From contig NZ_JACSQT010000008.1 in NCBI RefSeq assembly GCF_014836495.1, forward strand, positions 1-64,000: a stretch of DNA of 64,000 nucleotides. The letters are read 5' to 3'. Positions 44,906 through 53,245 of the stretch are shown piece after piece. A program made the translations under genes and the position numbers. Origin of the DNA: Cytobacillus stercorigallinarum (GTDB lineage: Bacteria > Bacillota > Bacilli > Bacillales > Cytobacillaceae). The notes beneath the pieces are model-generated. The model made no database searches, was not told where the DNA came from, and worked only from the letters and a program-made list of their open reading frames with translations. Position 1 is the stretch's first letter; each line of letters starts with the position of its first letter.

Positions 44906-45784
44906 TCACAAACGATAGTTTTGTAAATATCGCATGAAATCAATTTGTTGGTTGGTTTCTGTTCTCATCCAAGCGTATGTATGCGTTTGGGGTAATGAAA
45001 TTTTTGATTGAGGGACTTCTAATAACCATCCTTCCATTAATTCTCTTCTTACAGTGGACAGCGGTAAATAGGAAACTCCCAATCCTTCAATAATGAACCG
45101 TTTAGAAATATGAATTTGCGATACTTTCATTGTTTTGATAAAGGAATACTGATAGTGGAGATCATTTTTTAGCTTTGACCAGTATATAGGGTGATTGTCG
45201 GTAATTAAAAGATTATGATTTAAAATCTCTTCCTCATCTAATGGTGGTGCACTTTCAGCATCTTTTCCATCATGCGCGATAATTAATTTAACATCTTCAG
45301 AGTATAGTATTTGATATTGCACCTCTCTTGAAATAGGGAGATTACAGCTCAAGCCGATATCAATATCCTCTTCGAAGAGTGCTTTTTCCATTTCCTCGGG
45401 TTCTAGTACAGAAACAGCTACTTCAACAAATGGATGTTTACGCATATAATTTTTTAAGGCAAAAGGTAGAATCGTATCAGCGATAATCGGAGAAATTCCT
45501 ATGCTTAGTGAGGCCGTATATCCTTGAGTATAATGACTAAGTTCTTTTTTACCCTCTTCAAAACTTGATAAAATTTGTTTAGCATACGGAAGAAATTGTT
45601 TCCCGGCTTTTGTTAAGCGCATGGATCGTCCCTCTTTCTTGAAAAGAGTGGTTTCTAATGCTTTTTCTAGATGACGTATATGGACAGTAACTGACGGTTG
45701 CGAAATATAAAGGGCTTCTGCCGTTTGTCTAAAGTTTAAATAGTTTGCTGCTGTAATAAAGGTTTTTAACCATTGGAAATCCAA
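44906..45784 (-). CDS. citR: LysR-type regulator, CitR-like
   Basis: A 292-residue LysR-type protein: N-terminal HTH (FRQTAEALYISQPSVTVHIRHLEKALETTLFKKEGRSMRLT) and a type 2 periplasmic-binding-like effector domain. It is divergent from a citA-type citrate synthase gene, the same arrangement as B. subtilis citR-citA, where CitR represses citA. Shared control from the 110-base intergenic region is likely. Confidence 0.88.
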   Translation of the reverse strand: MDFQWLKTFITAANYLNFRQTAEALYISQPSVTVHIRHLEKALETTLFKKEGRSMRLTKAGKQFLPYAKQILSSFEEGKKELSHYTQGYTASLSIGISPIIADTILPFALKNYMRKHPFVEVAVSVLEPEEMEKALFEEDIDIGLSCNLPISREVQYQILYSEDVKLIIAHDGKDAESAPPLDEEEILNHNLLITDNHPIYWSKLKNDLHYQYSFIKTMKVSQIHISKRFIIEGLGVSYLPLSTVRRELMEGWLLEVPQSKISLPQTHTYAWMRTETNQQIDFMRYLQNYRL

Positions 45785-45806
45785 TTTTCTCCCCGTCCTT
45801 TCAATT

Positions 45807-45837
45807 AATATTTTTAAATAAATTGATAAAAAATATT
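45807..45837. promoter_or_regulatory. Inverted repeat between citR and citA, candidate LysR operator
   Basis: AATATTTTT (45807-45815) and AAAAATATT (45829-45837) form a perfect inverted repeat with a 13-base spacer in the citR-citA intergenic region, the expected place for a LysR-type site. Confidence 0.55.
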
Positions 45838-45895
45838 TAATTTTCTTAATTATATAGCACGCGTATACTAAAAAAAAGAAGAGAGGAGAATGAAC

Positions 45896-46981
45896 ATGAT
45901 CAGTAAAGGCTTAAAGGGAATCGTTGCGGTTGAAACAAAAGTGGCTCTTGTAGATGGAGAAAAAGGCAGATTAACTTATCGAGGGTATGATGTTAGAAAA
46001 TTGACAAAAACATTAACATTTGAAGAAGTAGCCTACCTACTATGGTATGGTGAATTGTCGAAGGGTAGGGAAGTGGAGGAGTTCATTCAAAAGATAAAAG
46101 ATCATAGAGCTATAAGCCCTTTGCAATGGGAAGTGCTGCAGGCATTACCTAGAGATATGAGTTTAATGGATGTTATCCGAACACTTATTTCATTAGAAGG
46201 TGATCAAGCTTACAGCTTTCCCCCTACTGTGGAACAAGCAATCAAGCTAACAGCGGTGGTTCCTACGATTATTGCTTACCGTACGAGACTATTAGACAAC
46301 AAAGAAGTGGTCCATCCAGAGCTGCAATTGTCACATGTTGAAAACTATTTATACATGCTTACTGGAAAAAAACCGTTAATGGCTCATGTTCAAGCATTAG
46401 AGACGTATATGATTTTAACGATGGAACATGGTATGAACGCATCAACATTTGCCGCTCGTGTGACCGCTTCGACTGAATCAGATATCGTTTCTAGTATTGT
46501 CACAGCAATTGGTACAATGAAAGGTCCATTACATGGTGGTGCACCTACAGGGGTTATCGCATTATTAGAAGAATTGAAGGTTAGTAACGATAGAGAGAAA
46601 ACGATTAAACATAAAATACGAAGTGGTGAAAAATTAATGGGGTTTGGCCATCGCGTATATAAAACGGTTGATCCGAGAGCCGAGGCATTAAAAGAAAAGT
46701 TACTAGCGATGCAAGTAGAGGATTCTTGGCTTCATTTTGCGATTGAAGTCGAAAAGGAAGTGGTTACAATACTTGCGGAGTTAAAACCTGATAGTAAGCT
46801 ATATACCAATGTTGAATTTTACGCAACGGCAATTATGAGAGCGCTCTCAATGGAACCTACTCTTTTTACGCCCACCTTCACTGCTGCTAGAATGGTAGGC
46901 TGGACTGCACATATTCTTGAACAAGCTGAAGATAATGTCATTTTCAGACCACAATCGACGTATGTCGGATCGGAAAAATAA
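45896..46981 (+). CDS. citA: Citrate synthase, CitA type
   Basis: A 361-residue citrate synthase. LKGIVAVETKVALVDGEKGRLTYRGYDV, the catalytic His in MKGPLHGGAPTG and GFGHRVYKTVDPRAEAL are typical. The stretch NVEFYATAIMRA has Glu where many citrate synthases have the catalytic Asp; as I recall, B. subtilis CitA has the same. It condenses acetyl-CoA with oxaloacetate and is usually the minor isozyme in Bacillus. AGGAG seven bases before 45896 favours this start over 45890. Confidence 0.9.
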   Translation: MISKGLKGIVAVETKVALVDGEKGRLTYRGYDVRKLTKTLTFEEVAYLLWYGELSKGREVEEFIQKIKDHRAISPLQWEVLQALPRDMSLMDVIRTLISLEGDQAYSFPPTVEQAIKLTAVVPTIIAYRTRLLDNKEVVHPELQLSHVENYLYMLTGKKPLMAHVQALETYMILTMEHGMNASTFAARVTASTESDIVSSIVTAIGTMKGPLHGGAPTGVIALLEELKVSNDREKTIKHKIRSGEKLMGFGHRVYKTVDPRAEALKEKLLAMQVEDSWLHFAIEVEKEVVTILAELKPDSKLYTNVEFYATAIMRALSMEPTLFTPTFTAARMVGWTAHILEQAEDNVIFRPQSTYVGSEK

Positions 46982-47006
46982 TCTCTGTATGTAAATGACA
47001 AAATGG

Positions 47007-47037
47007 TTGCCCAAACAAATGGGCAATTATTTTGTTT
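47007..47037 (+). terminator. Terminator after citA
   Basis: Arms TTGCCCA (47007-47013) and TGGGCAA (47020-47026) followed by TTATTTTGTTT. Confidence 0.8.
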
Positions 47038-47126
47038 ATAATGTAATTTTACACTAAAATAGATGTTATTACCTATATATTTATGATTTGAAATAAAATA
47101 TATGAAGCGTATGTGGGAGGGCGGTT

Positions 47127-47399
47127 ATGAAGTATATTTACTCTTTTAGTATGTTTGTCTTGTTTTTGTTGATGTGTTTTTATTTAGTTGCTACAAACAT
47201 TGTAGGTGGTTATCTTATTGGCGATGAGTTGTATATGAATCATCTTATTTTTCCACCTGCACCAGATGGAACACCTACTGTGGTGGATCAAGCGTTGTAT
47301 GCCTATAAAGTTTCAGGCTATCCATATTATGCCGTTCTCTGCTTTTTAGGAATGGTTGTACTTAATATATTTTATAGAAAAAAGGGGAAAAGTAAGTAG
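47127..47399 (+). CDS. Small membrane protein of unknown function
   Basis: A 90-residue protein with GGGAGG before its ATG. A hydrophobic segment at about 3-30 and another at about 70-86 bracket a loop with VVDQALYAYKVSGYPYYA. The tail is basic (YRKKGKSK). I do not recognise it. It converges with the DUF6241-type gene eight bases away. Confidence 0.65.
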   Translation: MKYIYSFSMFVLFLLMCFYLVATNIVGGYLIGDELYMNHLIFPPAPDGTPTVVDQALYAYKVSGYPYYAVLCFLGMVVLNIFYRKKGKSK

Positions 47400-47406
47400 T
47401 TTCGAT

Positions 47407-47913
47407 TTATTCAAAATACTTCTCGATAAAAGCTGCTTCTTCTTTTGGGGATAAGATTCCAGTTGCCTTACCAATTGTGCCATTTTGCAATGACCAGAAA
47501 TAATTGTGATCATTATCTACATTAGAGAAATCCCCTTTGCTCCATTTATCTAATATAGCTAAAAGCTCTTCTTCATGTTCAAATTGATTGTTTTCGATCG
47601 TCTTTCGCACTTCTTCAATTGCTTGTTCTGTCATTCGCACGGAACCCCATTTTTCACTTGCCTTGACTTTTTGGTGCGTCATTTTATGCATCACATCAAT
47701 TACTTTACTTTGAGTCGATTCTGGACTTAATCCAGTATTTTCCGTATAGGCAGCCGTATCCACATCTAAACTAGCTTCTTTTGATGCTTTATTTGAAGTA
47801 TCATCCCGATGATTAAATGCAGAAAGAGAATCATCACTTAAATAACTTGCTGTAAACCATCCTCCACTAATAATCACAAAGCCACTTATTATAATTATGA
47901 GCCATTTTTTCAT
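47407..47913 (-). CDS. DUF6241-like membrane-anchored protein
   Basis: A 168-residue protein with one N-terminal hydrophobic segment (about 3-23) and an extracellular part. The stretch from ESTQSKVIDVMHKMTHQKVKA to KATGILSPKEEAAFIEKYF resembles Bacillus proteins annotated as DUF6241. AAAGGTG overlaps the GTG at 47928, so the ATG at 47913 is the better start. No function is known. Confidence 0.65.
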   Translation of the reverse strand: MKKWLIIIISGFVIISGGWFTASYLSDDSLSAFNHRDDTSNKASKEASLDVDTAAYTENTGLSPESTQSKVIDVMHKMTHQKVKASEKWGSVRMTEQAIEEVRKTIENNQFEHEEELLAILDKWSKGDFSNVDNDHNYFWSLQNGTIGKATGILSPKEEAAFIEKYFE

Positions 47914-47990
47914 ATGAATTTGAATCACCTTTCTTAGAGTATCATTTTAATACAGATTATTGCGAATATTTTACCATAATTTAAAATCAT

Positions 47991-48020
47991 TTGTATATTT
48001 ATCGTATTATACGATATAAT
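47991..48020 (+). promoter_or_regulatory. Promoter of the marR-DUF3147 operon
   Basis: TTGTAT (47991-47996), an 18-base spacer and a perfect TATAAT (48015-48020). Confidence 0.7.
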
Positions 48021-48033
48021 CTTATTATAAGAT
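48001..48033 (+). promoter_or_regulatory. Tandem palindromic operators, probable MarR autoregulation
   Basis: Two perfect 15-base palindromes: ATCGTATTATACGAT (48001-48015) and ATCTTATTATAAGAT (48019-48033), centres 18 bases apart. They flank and overlap the TATAAT element, so a bound dimer pair would block RNA polymerase. They lie 23-55 bases before the MarR start. Confidence 0.8.
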
Positions 48034-48055
48034 AAAAAAGAATGAGGTTGATGAT

Positions 48056-48478
48056 TTGAAAGCAACTGAAATAAATAAATACTGGACAGACATCTATTTT
48101 TACTTGCGTTATCAAAATCAAAATGAGGATAAGATATCCCATCAAGGTGTAAGGATTTTGCAGCTTTTAGATAAATGTGAACATATTGGAATAAAAGAAG
48201 TAGCGAGAAATCTTGACGTCTCACACAATACTGCCTCTGAGCATGTGAAGAGGTTAATTAACAAGTCATGGATACATAAAGAAAGGTCAACAGTAGATGA
48301 GAGAATGGTTATATTAAGGTTAACTGAACAGGGGAGACAAGTGCTAAAAAGAAATGCAAATCTTGACGAGGGAAAATTAGAGCATATTTTAGCTAGTTTG
48401 ACGACCGAAGAGCAACAATTGATTGATAAAGCCTTACACTTATTAAGTGAGCGAGCGAAAAATGCAACTAATAGTTAA
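48056..48478 (+). CDS. MarR-family transcriptional regulator
   Basis: A 140-residue winged-helix protein: LDKCEHIGIKEVARNLDVSHNTASEHVKRLINKSWIHKERSTVDERMVILRLTEQG is the MarR core. GAGGT at 48044-48048 supports the TTG at 48056. It likely represses its own operon through the tandem palindromes and responds to an unknown small ligand. It overlaps the DUF3147 gene by 17 bases, which is therefore its most likely target. Confidence 0.85.
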   Translation: MKATEINKYWTDIYFYLRYQNQNEDKISHQGVRILQLLDKCEHIGIKEVARNLDVSHNTASEHVKRLINKSWIHKERSTVDERMVILRLTEQGRQVLKRNANLDEGKLEHILASLTTEEQQLIDKALHLLSERAKNATNS

Positions 48479-48809
48479 AATACTATTTTCAGCAATCATC
48501 ATTGGCGTTGTCACAGAAATGGCTAAACGTTTCCCAACATATGGCGGTATCATTGCTGCATTGCCGCTTGTTAGTTTATTAAGCCTAATGTGGCTCTGGA
48601 TAGAAAAGAATGATACAGAAGTGATGAGTGAATTTACACTTGGTGTTCTTTTAGGGTTACCAAGTACGATTGTGCTTTTGGCTATTATCTTTTTTTCGCT
48701 AAAGTCTGCTTTTTCTTTTTCTGTTTCTATTCTTTTTGGTGTGTTTGGTTGGGCTGTTTTTCTCGGAGTGCAATTTGTCTTACTTAACCTATGGAAAAAC
48801 ATTAATTAA
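48462..48809 (+). CDS. DUF3147-family membrane protein
   Basis: A 115-residue hydrophobic protein with about four membrane segments. FPTYGGIIAALPLVSLLSLMWLWIE is typical of the DUF3147 family. The ribosome binding site before 48462 is weak (a GTG at 48447 is an alternative), which suggests translational coupling to the MarR gene. Function unknown; control by MarR suggests a role in export or stress. Confidence 0.78.
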   Translation: MQLIVKILFSAIIIGVVTEMAKRFPTYGGIIAALPLVSLLSLMWLWIEKNDTEVMSEFTLGVLLGLPSTIVLLAIIFFSLKSAFSFSVSILFGVFGWAVFLGVQFVLLNLWKNIN

Positions 48810-48914
48810 TCATCGAGCTTTTTTCTCTTAGCGGTTTGCGTTATAATAATCAATGGATATTTAGTGCATCTAAAAGAATGACGATTAGATAAAAGTTGAA
48901 AGAGAGTGGGACAT

Positions 48915-49634
48915 ATGGGCCGTAAATGGAATAATATTAAAGATAAGAAAGCGGCAAAGGACGCCAATAATAGCCGTATTTATACGAAATTTGCCCTTGA
49001 AATCTATGTTGTTGCAAGACAAGGGGAACCTGATCCAGAATCGAATCAGGCATTAAAACAAGTATTGGAACGTGCAAAAACATATAATGTGCCGAGAAAT
49101 ATTATTGACCGCGCGATTGATAAAGCGAAGGGCGGCGGGGAAGAAAAGTATGATGAACTTCGCTATGAAGGATTTGGTCCTGGAGGTAGTATGATTATTG
49201 TTGATGCCCTTACCAATAATGTCAATCGCACAGCATCAAATGTACGCGCTGCATTTGGTAAGAACGGTGGAAATATGGGCGTAAGTGGCTCGGTTTCTTA
49301 TATGTTTGATGCAACAGCTGTCTTTGGATTAGAAGGGAAAACAGCGGATGAAGTATTAGAAATATTAATGGAAGCGGATATTGATGTGCGTGATCTTCTT
49401 GAAGAAGAAGAATCTGTGATTGTTTATGCAGAACCTGACCAATTCCATGCTGTGCAAGAGGCGTTAAAAGGTGCTGGCATTGAAGAGTTTACGGTTGCAG
49501 AACAAACAATGTTACCACAAACAGAAGTGAACTTAGAGGGAGAACAACTTGCACAATTTGACAAATTAATTGATGCCCTAGAAGATTTAGATGACGTACA
49601 ACGTGTTTACCATAATGTAGACATGAGTGAATAA
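48915..49634 (+). CDS. yeeN: YebC/PmpR-family protein, YeeN-like
   Basis: A 239-residue member of the YebC family (TACO1-type). [42 protein letters not shown] and [15 protein letters not shown] are signatures, and the sequence is close to B. subtilis YeeN. The family was first described as transcriptional regulators; later work assigns some members to ribosome rescue at proline runs. GAGAGTGGG precedes the ATG at 48915. Confidence 0.9.
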   Translation: MGRKWNNIKDKKAAKDANNSRIYTKFALEIYVVARQGEPDPESNQALKQVLERAKTYNVPRNIIDRAIDKAKGGGEEKYDELRYEGFGPGGSMIIVDALTNNVNRTASNVRAAFGKNGGNMGVSGSVSYMFDATAVFGLEGKTADEVLEILMEADIDVRDLLEEEESVIVYAEPDQFHAVQEALKGAGIEEFTVAEQTMLPQTEVNLEGEQLAQFDKLIDALEDLDDVQRVYHNVDMSE

Positions 49635-49643
49635 TATAAATGA

Positions 49644-49677
49644 TGGATGCGTTTTTTAAATTCGCATCCATTTTATT
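49644..49677 (+). terminator. Terminator after yeeN
   Basis: Arms TGGATGCG (49644-49651) and CGCATCCA (49663-49670) followed by TTTTA. Confidence 0.8.
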
Positions 49678-49700
49678 CTATTTAAGGAGGTGGTCACAAT

Positions 49701-49778
49701 ATGCAAATCACCTTTTTGCTAAATAATGAATCAGCTCACGCAAAGCCTATAGAGAAGGCGATACTTTGTGTGAGGTAG
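49701..49778 (+). CDS. Possible 25-codon leader ORF before the CD3324-like gene
   Basis: AAGGAGGTG lies nine bases before an ATG at 49701, followed by 25 sense codons and TAG. The coding sequence contains the left arm (49739-49750) of a long hairpin whose right arm lies just before the next gene. I do not recognise the peptide. Its strong ribosome binding site argues that it is translated. Confidence 0.45.
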   Translation: MQITFLLNNESAHAKPIEKAILCVR

Positions 49779-49818
49779 AATAAAAGCAATCGCCATGTAT
49801 CTTCACTAGGCTTTGCGT
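49739..49818 (+). repeat. Nested hairpin upstream of the CD3324-like gene
   Basis: Perfect 12-base outer arms ACGCAAAGCCTA/TAGGCTTTGCGT (49739-49750 and 49807-49818) enclose inner arms GGCGAT/ATCGCC (49757-49762 and 49789-49794). A T-rich stretch (CCTTATTTTA) follows the right arm. Confidence 0.7.
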
Positions 49819-49854
49819 CCTTATTTTATAGAATCAATAAGGAGCGAGCGGAAG

Positions 49855-50118
49855 ATGAGATATCAAAAAGCAAAGAATGTGTTGCCACCTGAATTATTAA
49901 AAGAGATACAGAAATATATTCAAGGTGAATCGATTTATATCCCTAAACCTCTTCATAAAAAGGCTGGTTGGGGAATGAAATCAGGAGCGAGACACAAACT
50001 TAGTCAAAGAAATGAAGAGATTAGAGCTTCCTATAGTATGGGAAAAACAATAGATGAGCTCAGTGAAGAATATTTTTTAGCTCACGAGACAATCAGGAAA
50101 ATTATTTATACAAAATGA
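49855..50118 (+). CDS. CD3324-family small HTH protein
   Basis: An 87-residue basic protein. RYQKAKNVLPPELLKEIQKYIQGESIYIPK is the family start, followed by a basic stretch and a Mor-like helix-turn-helix (IRASYSMGKTIDELSEEYFLAHETIRKII). DNA binding is likely; targets are unknown. AAGGAG at 49839-49844 supports the ATG at 49855. It is followed by its own terminator. Confidence 0.78.
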   Translation: MRYQKAKNVLPPELLKEIQKYIQGESIYIPKPLHKKAGWGMKSGARHKLSQRNEEIRASYSMGKTIDELSEEYFLAHETIRKIIYTK

Positions 50119-50125
50119 GTGATGG

Positions 50126-50163
50126 ATGCCGAGTTTAATTTTATTTAAAATCGGCATTTTTTT
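50126..50163 (+). terminator. Terminator after the CD3324-like gene
   Basis: Arms ATGCCGA (50126-50132) and TCGGCAT (50151-50157) with a run of T residues to 50163. Confidence 0.8.
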
Positions 50164-50218
50164 ATGTGTACATATAGGTTAAATTATAAAGGAAGAAATT
50201 AAGGCAGGAGTGAAAATA

Positions 50219-50860
50219 ATGATAGCCTTTATGACAAACGAACAGTATAATGTTGTGAAAAAACAAGTGAATAAAATAATAAACGCCAAGGCCTCTGTCA
50301 ATGATCCAGCAATATTAAAAACAGTAAAAACATTGGCATGGGAAGAAGTTCAGCAATCATTGTCTGATATGACTGAGGAGCAGGCTTCCTTACTTGAACA
50401 AATGCAATCTGTTGACGATCGGTTGGCTGCAGATAAATTCTTTTATGAATTAAAGCGCTATGTAATCCCCTTCCCAGCTTTGTCAGAATCGAAATTAAAG
50501 AAGTTATTTCCAAAGGTGAAAAAGTTGAAGTTCCCATTAATTGATGCAGAAGATTATCAAACAATGACTTATCTATCTTGGGATGAAAAGGGTAGTCAGT
50601 ACCGGATGATTGTGGCCCCATTCGAGCAACGCTATATTGGTTTAAGGGGAACTTTCCAACCTTCTCAACAAAAAGCGCTTTGTCATATTTGTCATCGATT
50701 TACAGATACAGGCATGTTCATGGTTGAGACAAAAGGTGAAGTCGTTGGTACATTTACCAAAAGAGGCAACACAGTGTGTAAAGATATGAAAGATTGTAAT
50801 CATCATGTAGAAACTTTGCTGCATTTGTCTAAATTTATTCGACATATAAAAGGAAATTAG
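50219..50860 (+). CDS. FusB/FBP-type elongation-factor-G-binding protein
   Basis: A 213-residue protein with a helical N-terminal domain and a C-terminal four-Cys treble-clef zinc finger (LCHICHRF then TVCKDMKDCNHHV). This matches EF-G-binding proteins of the FusB/FBP group, which free EF-G from the ribosome. Some members confer fusidic acid resistance, while chromosomal homologues in Bacillales have uncertain roles. AGGCAGGAG eight bases before 50219 sets the start. Confidence 0.82.
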   Translation: MIAFMTNEQYNVVKKQVNKIINAKASVNDPAILKTVKTLAWEEVQQSLSDMTEEQASLLEQMQSVDDRLAADKFFYELKRYVIPFPALSESKLKKLFPKVKKLKFPLIDAEDYQTMTYLSWDEKGSQYRMIVAPFEQRYIGLRGTFQPSQQKALCHICHRFTDTGMFMVETKGEVVGTFTKRGNTVCKDMKDCNHHVETLLHLSKFIRHIKGN

Positions 50861-50904
50861 AGAATCTTAGCGAAATACTTAAGTGGATATTGATTTGATT
50901 TTTT

Positions 50905-50940
50905 AACGGCACTTCAGCCAAGAAGTTGCCGTTTTTTTTT
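50905..50940 (+). terminator. Terminator after the EF-G-binding protein gene
   Basis: AACGGCACTT (50905-50914) pairs with AAGTTGCCGTT (50923-50933), one bulged base, followed by a run of T residues. Confidence 0.85.
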
Positions 50941-50979
50941 GTGGAGATGTTAAATGTGATCATTTGTCTAGTAATAAGC

Positions 50980-51024
50980 ACACATGCGGAAGGCTTGTAC
51001 AAGCTAACAGTATGTGTTTTTTTA
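50980..51024 (+). terminator. Second terminator-like hairpin without an evident gene
   Basis: ACACAT/ATGTGT (50980-50985 and 51012-51017) with inner GCTTGTAC-type pairing and seven T residues after it. It may be a back-up terminator protecting the Fur-regulated promoter. Confidence 0.55.
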
Positions 51025-51095
51025 CTTAGAAGTATAAGAAGATTCAATTTTTTCTCTTTTTATCTTGTCAATTAGGAAATGTTTTATTATAGTAA

Positions 51096-51112
51096 ATGAT
51101 AACGATTATCAT
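51096..51112 (+). promoter_or_regulatory. Fur box of the feuB-feuC-besA operon
   Basis: ATGATAACGATTATCAT is a perfect 7-3-7 palindrome and matches the 7-1-7 consensus TGATAATNATTATCA at all but one position. It starts three bases after the -10 element, so Fur-Fe would block initiation. Confidence 0.9.
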
Positions 51113-51220
51113 TTTCGCTAGGGTTTTAGGTGGCTTTTTTACATAAAAACAAAGACGGTAATATCTTAACTATTTCTATCCATTTTAATAGAAAAATAAA
51201 TAAAAAGAGTTGTGGGGATT

Positions 51221-52228
51221 GTGAAGAATAAAACAAGATTAGCAAAAATGATTATATTGATCTCACCTTTACTTATTATAATAACAACTATTCTATCTGT
51301 TATTTATGGAACTAAAGGGATATCTTTATCAACGATTTGGGAAGCTTTTACTGCATACGATGAAGGGAATACGGATCATGCGATTATTATTACCTCAAGG
51401 TTGCCAAGAGTATTAACGGCCATGTTAGTTGGTGCATTTTTAGCTGTATCAGGTGCGATTATGCAAGGGATGACAAGAAATTATTTAGCTTCTCCATCTA
51501 TTATGGGTGTAACAGATGGATCCGCATTTGTTATTACTATTTGCATGATTGTTTTGCCGAATATGGCTTCAATTGAAATGATACTGTTTTCAATGGTCGG
51601 CTCTGCCTTAGGTGCAGGGATTGTCTATGGATTCGGCTCCTTAATTCCAAAAGGTTTAACACCGGTCCGATTAGCGATTATTGGGACGGTCATAGGAACT
51701 TTCTTATCAAGTACTTCTGCTGCTTTAGCATCGTATTTTCAAATTTCACAAGATGTTAGTTTTTGGTATAACGCCAAACTTCATCAAGTAGATTTAGATA
51801 CATTTTTATTGGCCATTCCATTTGGTGTCATTGGCTTGATTATCGCTCTCATTACTTCTGGCCATATTACCATTCTTTCTCTAGGAGAAGAAATTGCCGT
51901 TACTTTGGGGCAAAAGACGAAATGGGTGAAAGCACTTGCTTTATTGGCTGTCATTTGTCTGACTGGGACAGCAGTGGCCCTCGTTGGTAAGGTTGGTTTT
52001 GTAGGGTTAATTATTCCTCATATGGCGAGATTTTTAGTCGGTGTGGATTATAGGTGGCTCATCCCCTCTTCTGCAGTAATTGGTGCGATATTTTTGGCAG
52101 TATGTGATATCATTAGCCGGTTTGTCAATCATCCGTTCGAAACACCCATTGGCGTTGTGACAGCACTCATAGGTGTGCCATTCTTCCTCTACCTAATTTA
52201 TAAGAGAGGGGGCGGAAAGCATGCGTAA
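51221..52228 (+). CDS. feuB: Fe-siderophore ABC transporter permease, FeuB-like
   Basis: A 335-residue FecCD-type permease with about nine to ten membrane segments. GNTDHAIIITSRLPRVLTAMLVGAFLAVSGAIMQGMTRNYLASPSIMGVTDGSAFVIT closely follows B. subtilis FeuB, which takes up Fe-bacillibactin and Fe-enterobactin. The GTG at 51221 aligns with the FeuB start; 51212 is an alternative with poor spacing. It overlaps feuC by eight bases. No feuA-type binding protein or ATPase gene is next to it. Confidence 0.88.
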   Translation: MKNKTRLAKMIILISPLLIIITTILSVIYGTKGISLSTIWEAFTAYDEGNTDHAIIITSRLPRVLTAMLVGAFLAVSGAIMQGMTRNYLASPSIMGVTDGSAFVITICMIVLPNMASIEMILFSMVGSALGAGIVYGFGSLIPKGLTPVRLAIIGTVIGTFLSSTSAALASYFQISQDVSFWYNAKLHQVDLDTFLLAIPFGVIGLIIALITSGHITILSLGEEIAVTLGQKTKWVKALALLAVICLTGTAVALVGKVGFVGLIIPHMARFLVGVDYRWLIPSSAVIGAIFLAVCDIISRFVNHPFETPIGVVTALIGVPFFLYLIYKRGGGKHA

Positions 52229-53228
52229 AACCGTTCTTATTGCGATTGTTTTATCTATTCTTATTTTAGTGAGTGCTTATGTAAGTTTAGTTTATGGGGT
52301 TATAAATGTAAATTTTACTGATGTCATCAATACTTTATTCCGGATTGATCCGTCTGATCAGCTTGATTTAGTTATTTTTGATTTTCGCTTGCCTCGAATT
52401 GTCATTGGGGCACTTGTTGGATTTGGCTTAGGTATAGCAGGTACGGTCATTCAAGGTGTAACAAGAAATGGATTGGCTGATTCCGGTATACTGGGGATCA
52501 ATGCTGGAGCAGGGGCTGCGATTGTTATCTTTATGTTGTTTTTCCAAGGCCAAATGGATTTAACTGGTTGGCTATCTATCATGATTATGCCGATTTTTGG
52601 ATTGATTGGTGGAATTCTCGCAGCGTTTATTATCTTTTTCTTTTCTTGGCAAAAGGGGACATTTGATACAGGTCGATTAATTTTAACTGGTATTGCCATT
52701 AGTTCTGGTTTTGGTGCCCTTTCTATGTATATATCATTAAAAATGAATTCATCTGATTATGAGATGGCCGCTGTCTGGGTATCTGGGAGTATTTATAATG
52801 CGAATTGGATCTATATTATTTCAATGATTCCTTGGCTAGTCATTCTTATTCCATTAATTTTAAGGAAAAGTTATTTATTAGATCTTTTTCGACTATCTGA
52901 CATAAGTTCGAAAGGTGTAGGAGTACCTGTTGAGCGTGAAAAGATTAAACTTATTATTTTAAGCATTGGGTTAATTAGTGCTTGTGTATCTGTTTCGGGA
53001 AATATTAGTTTTATTGGTTTAATGGCACCACATATTGCACGACAATTGGTAGGAATGAAGCATCAATTTATTTTACCGATTTCAGGCTTAATTGGTATGT
53101 TCCTTGTGGTCATTGCTGATTTTGTTGCCAAAAATGTGTTCACACCAGTCGAGCTACCGGTAGGGATTGTCATTTCAATGATCGGTGTACCATATTTCTT
53201 ATATTTATTAGTCAAACAAAAACAATAA
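52221..53228 (+). CDS. feuC: Fe-siderophore ABC transporter permease, FeuC-like
   Basis: A 335-residue FecCD-type permease. LVIFDFRLPRIVIGALVGFGLGIAGTVIQGVTRNGLADSGILGINAGAGAAIVIFM matches the FeuC type, and ISFIGLMAPHIARQLVG is the cytoplasmic coupling loop region. With FeuB it forms the membrane channel of an iron-siderophore importer. The ATPase (YusV in B. subtilis) must be encoded elsewhere. Confidence 0.88.
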   Translation: MRKTVLIAIVLSILILVSAYVSLVYGVINVNFTDVINTLFRIDPSDQLDLVIFDFRLPRIVIGALVGFGLGIAGTVIQGVTRNGLADSGILGINAGAGAAIVIFMLFFQGQMDLTGWLSIMIMPIFGLIGGILAAFIIFFFSWQKGTFDTGRLILTGIAISSGFGALSMYISLKMNSSDYEMAAVWVSGSIYNANWIYIISMIPWLVILIPLILRKSYLLDLFRLSDISSKGVGVPVEREKIKLIILSIGLISACVSVSGNISFIGLMAPHIARQLVGMKHQFILPISGLIGMFLVVIADFVAKNVFTPVELPVGIVISMIGVPYFLYLLVKQKQ

Positions 53229-53245
53229 TAATGGGGGATGGGAAA

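Larger units (their letters stand above)
50861..51220. other. Intergenic region before feuB
   Basis: It contains the terminator of the EF-G-binding protein gene, a second terminator-like hairpin without its own gene (50980-51024), a SigA-type promoter (TTGTCA 51065-51070, 17 bases, TATAGT 51088-51093) and the Fur box. About 120 bases of leader lie between the Fur box and the feuB start, without an evident RNA element. Confidence 0.6.

Noticed and set aside
49739-49818. Insertion sequence or MITE suggested by 12-bp inverted repeats
   Set aside because: No flanking target duplication is visible and the left arm lies inside a short ORF with a strong ribosome binding site; a regulatory hairpin fits better, although a genome-wide copy search would decide.
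53231-53245. ATG at 53231 as start of the siderophore esterase
   Set aside because: No ribosome binding site precedes it, whereas GGGGGA is correctly spaced for the GTG at 53246.
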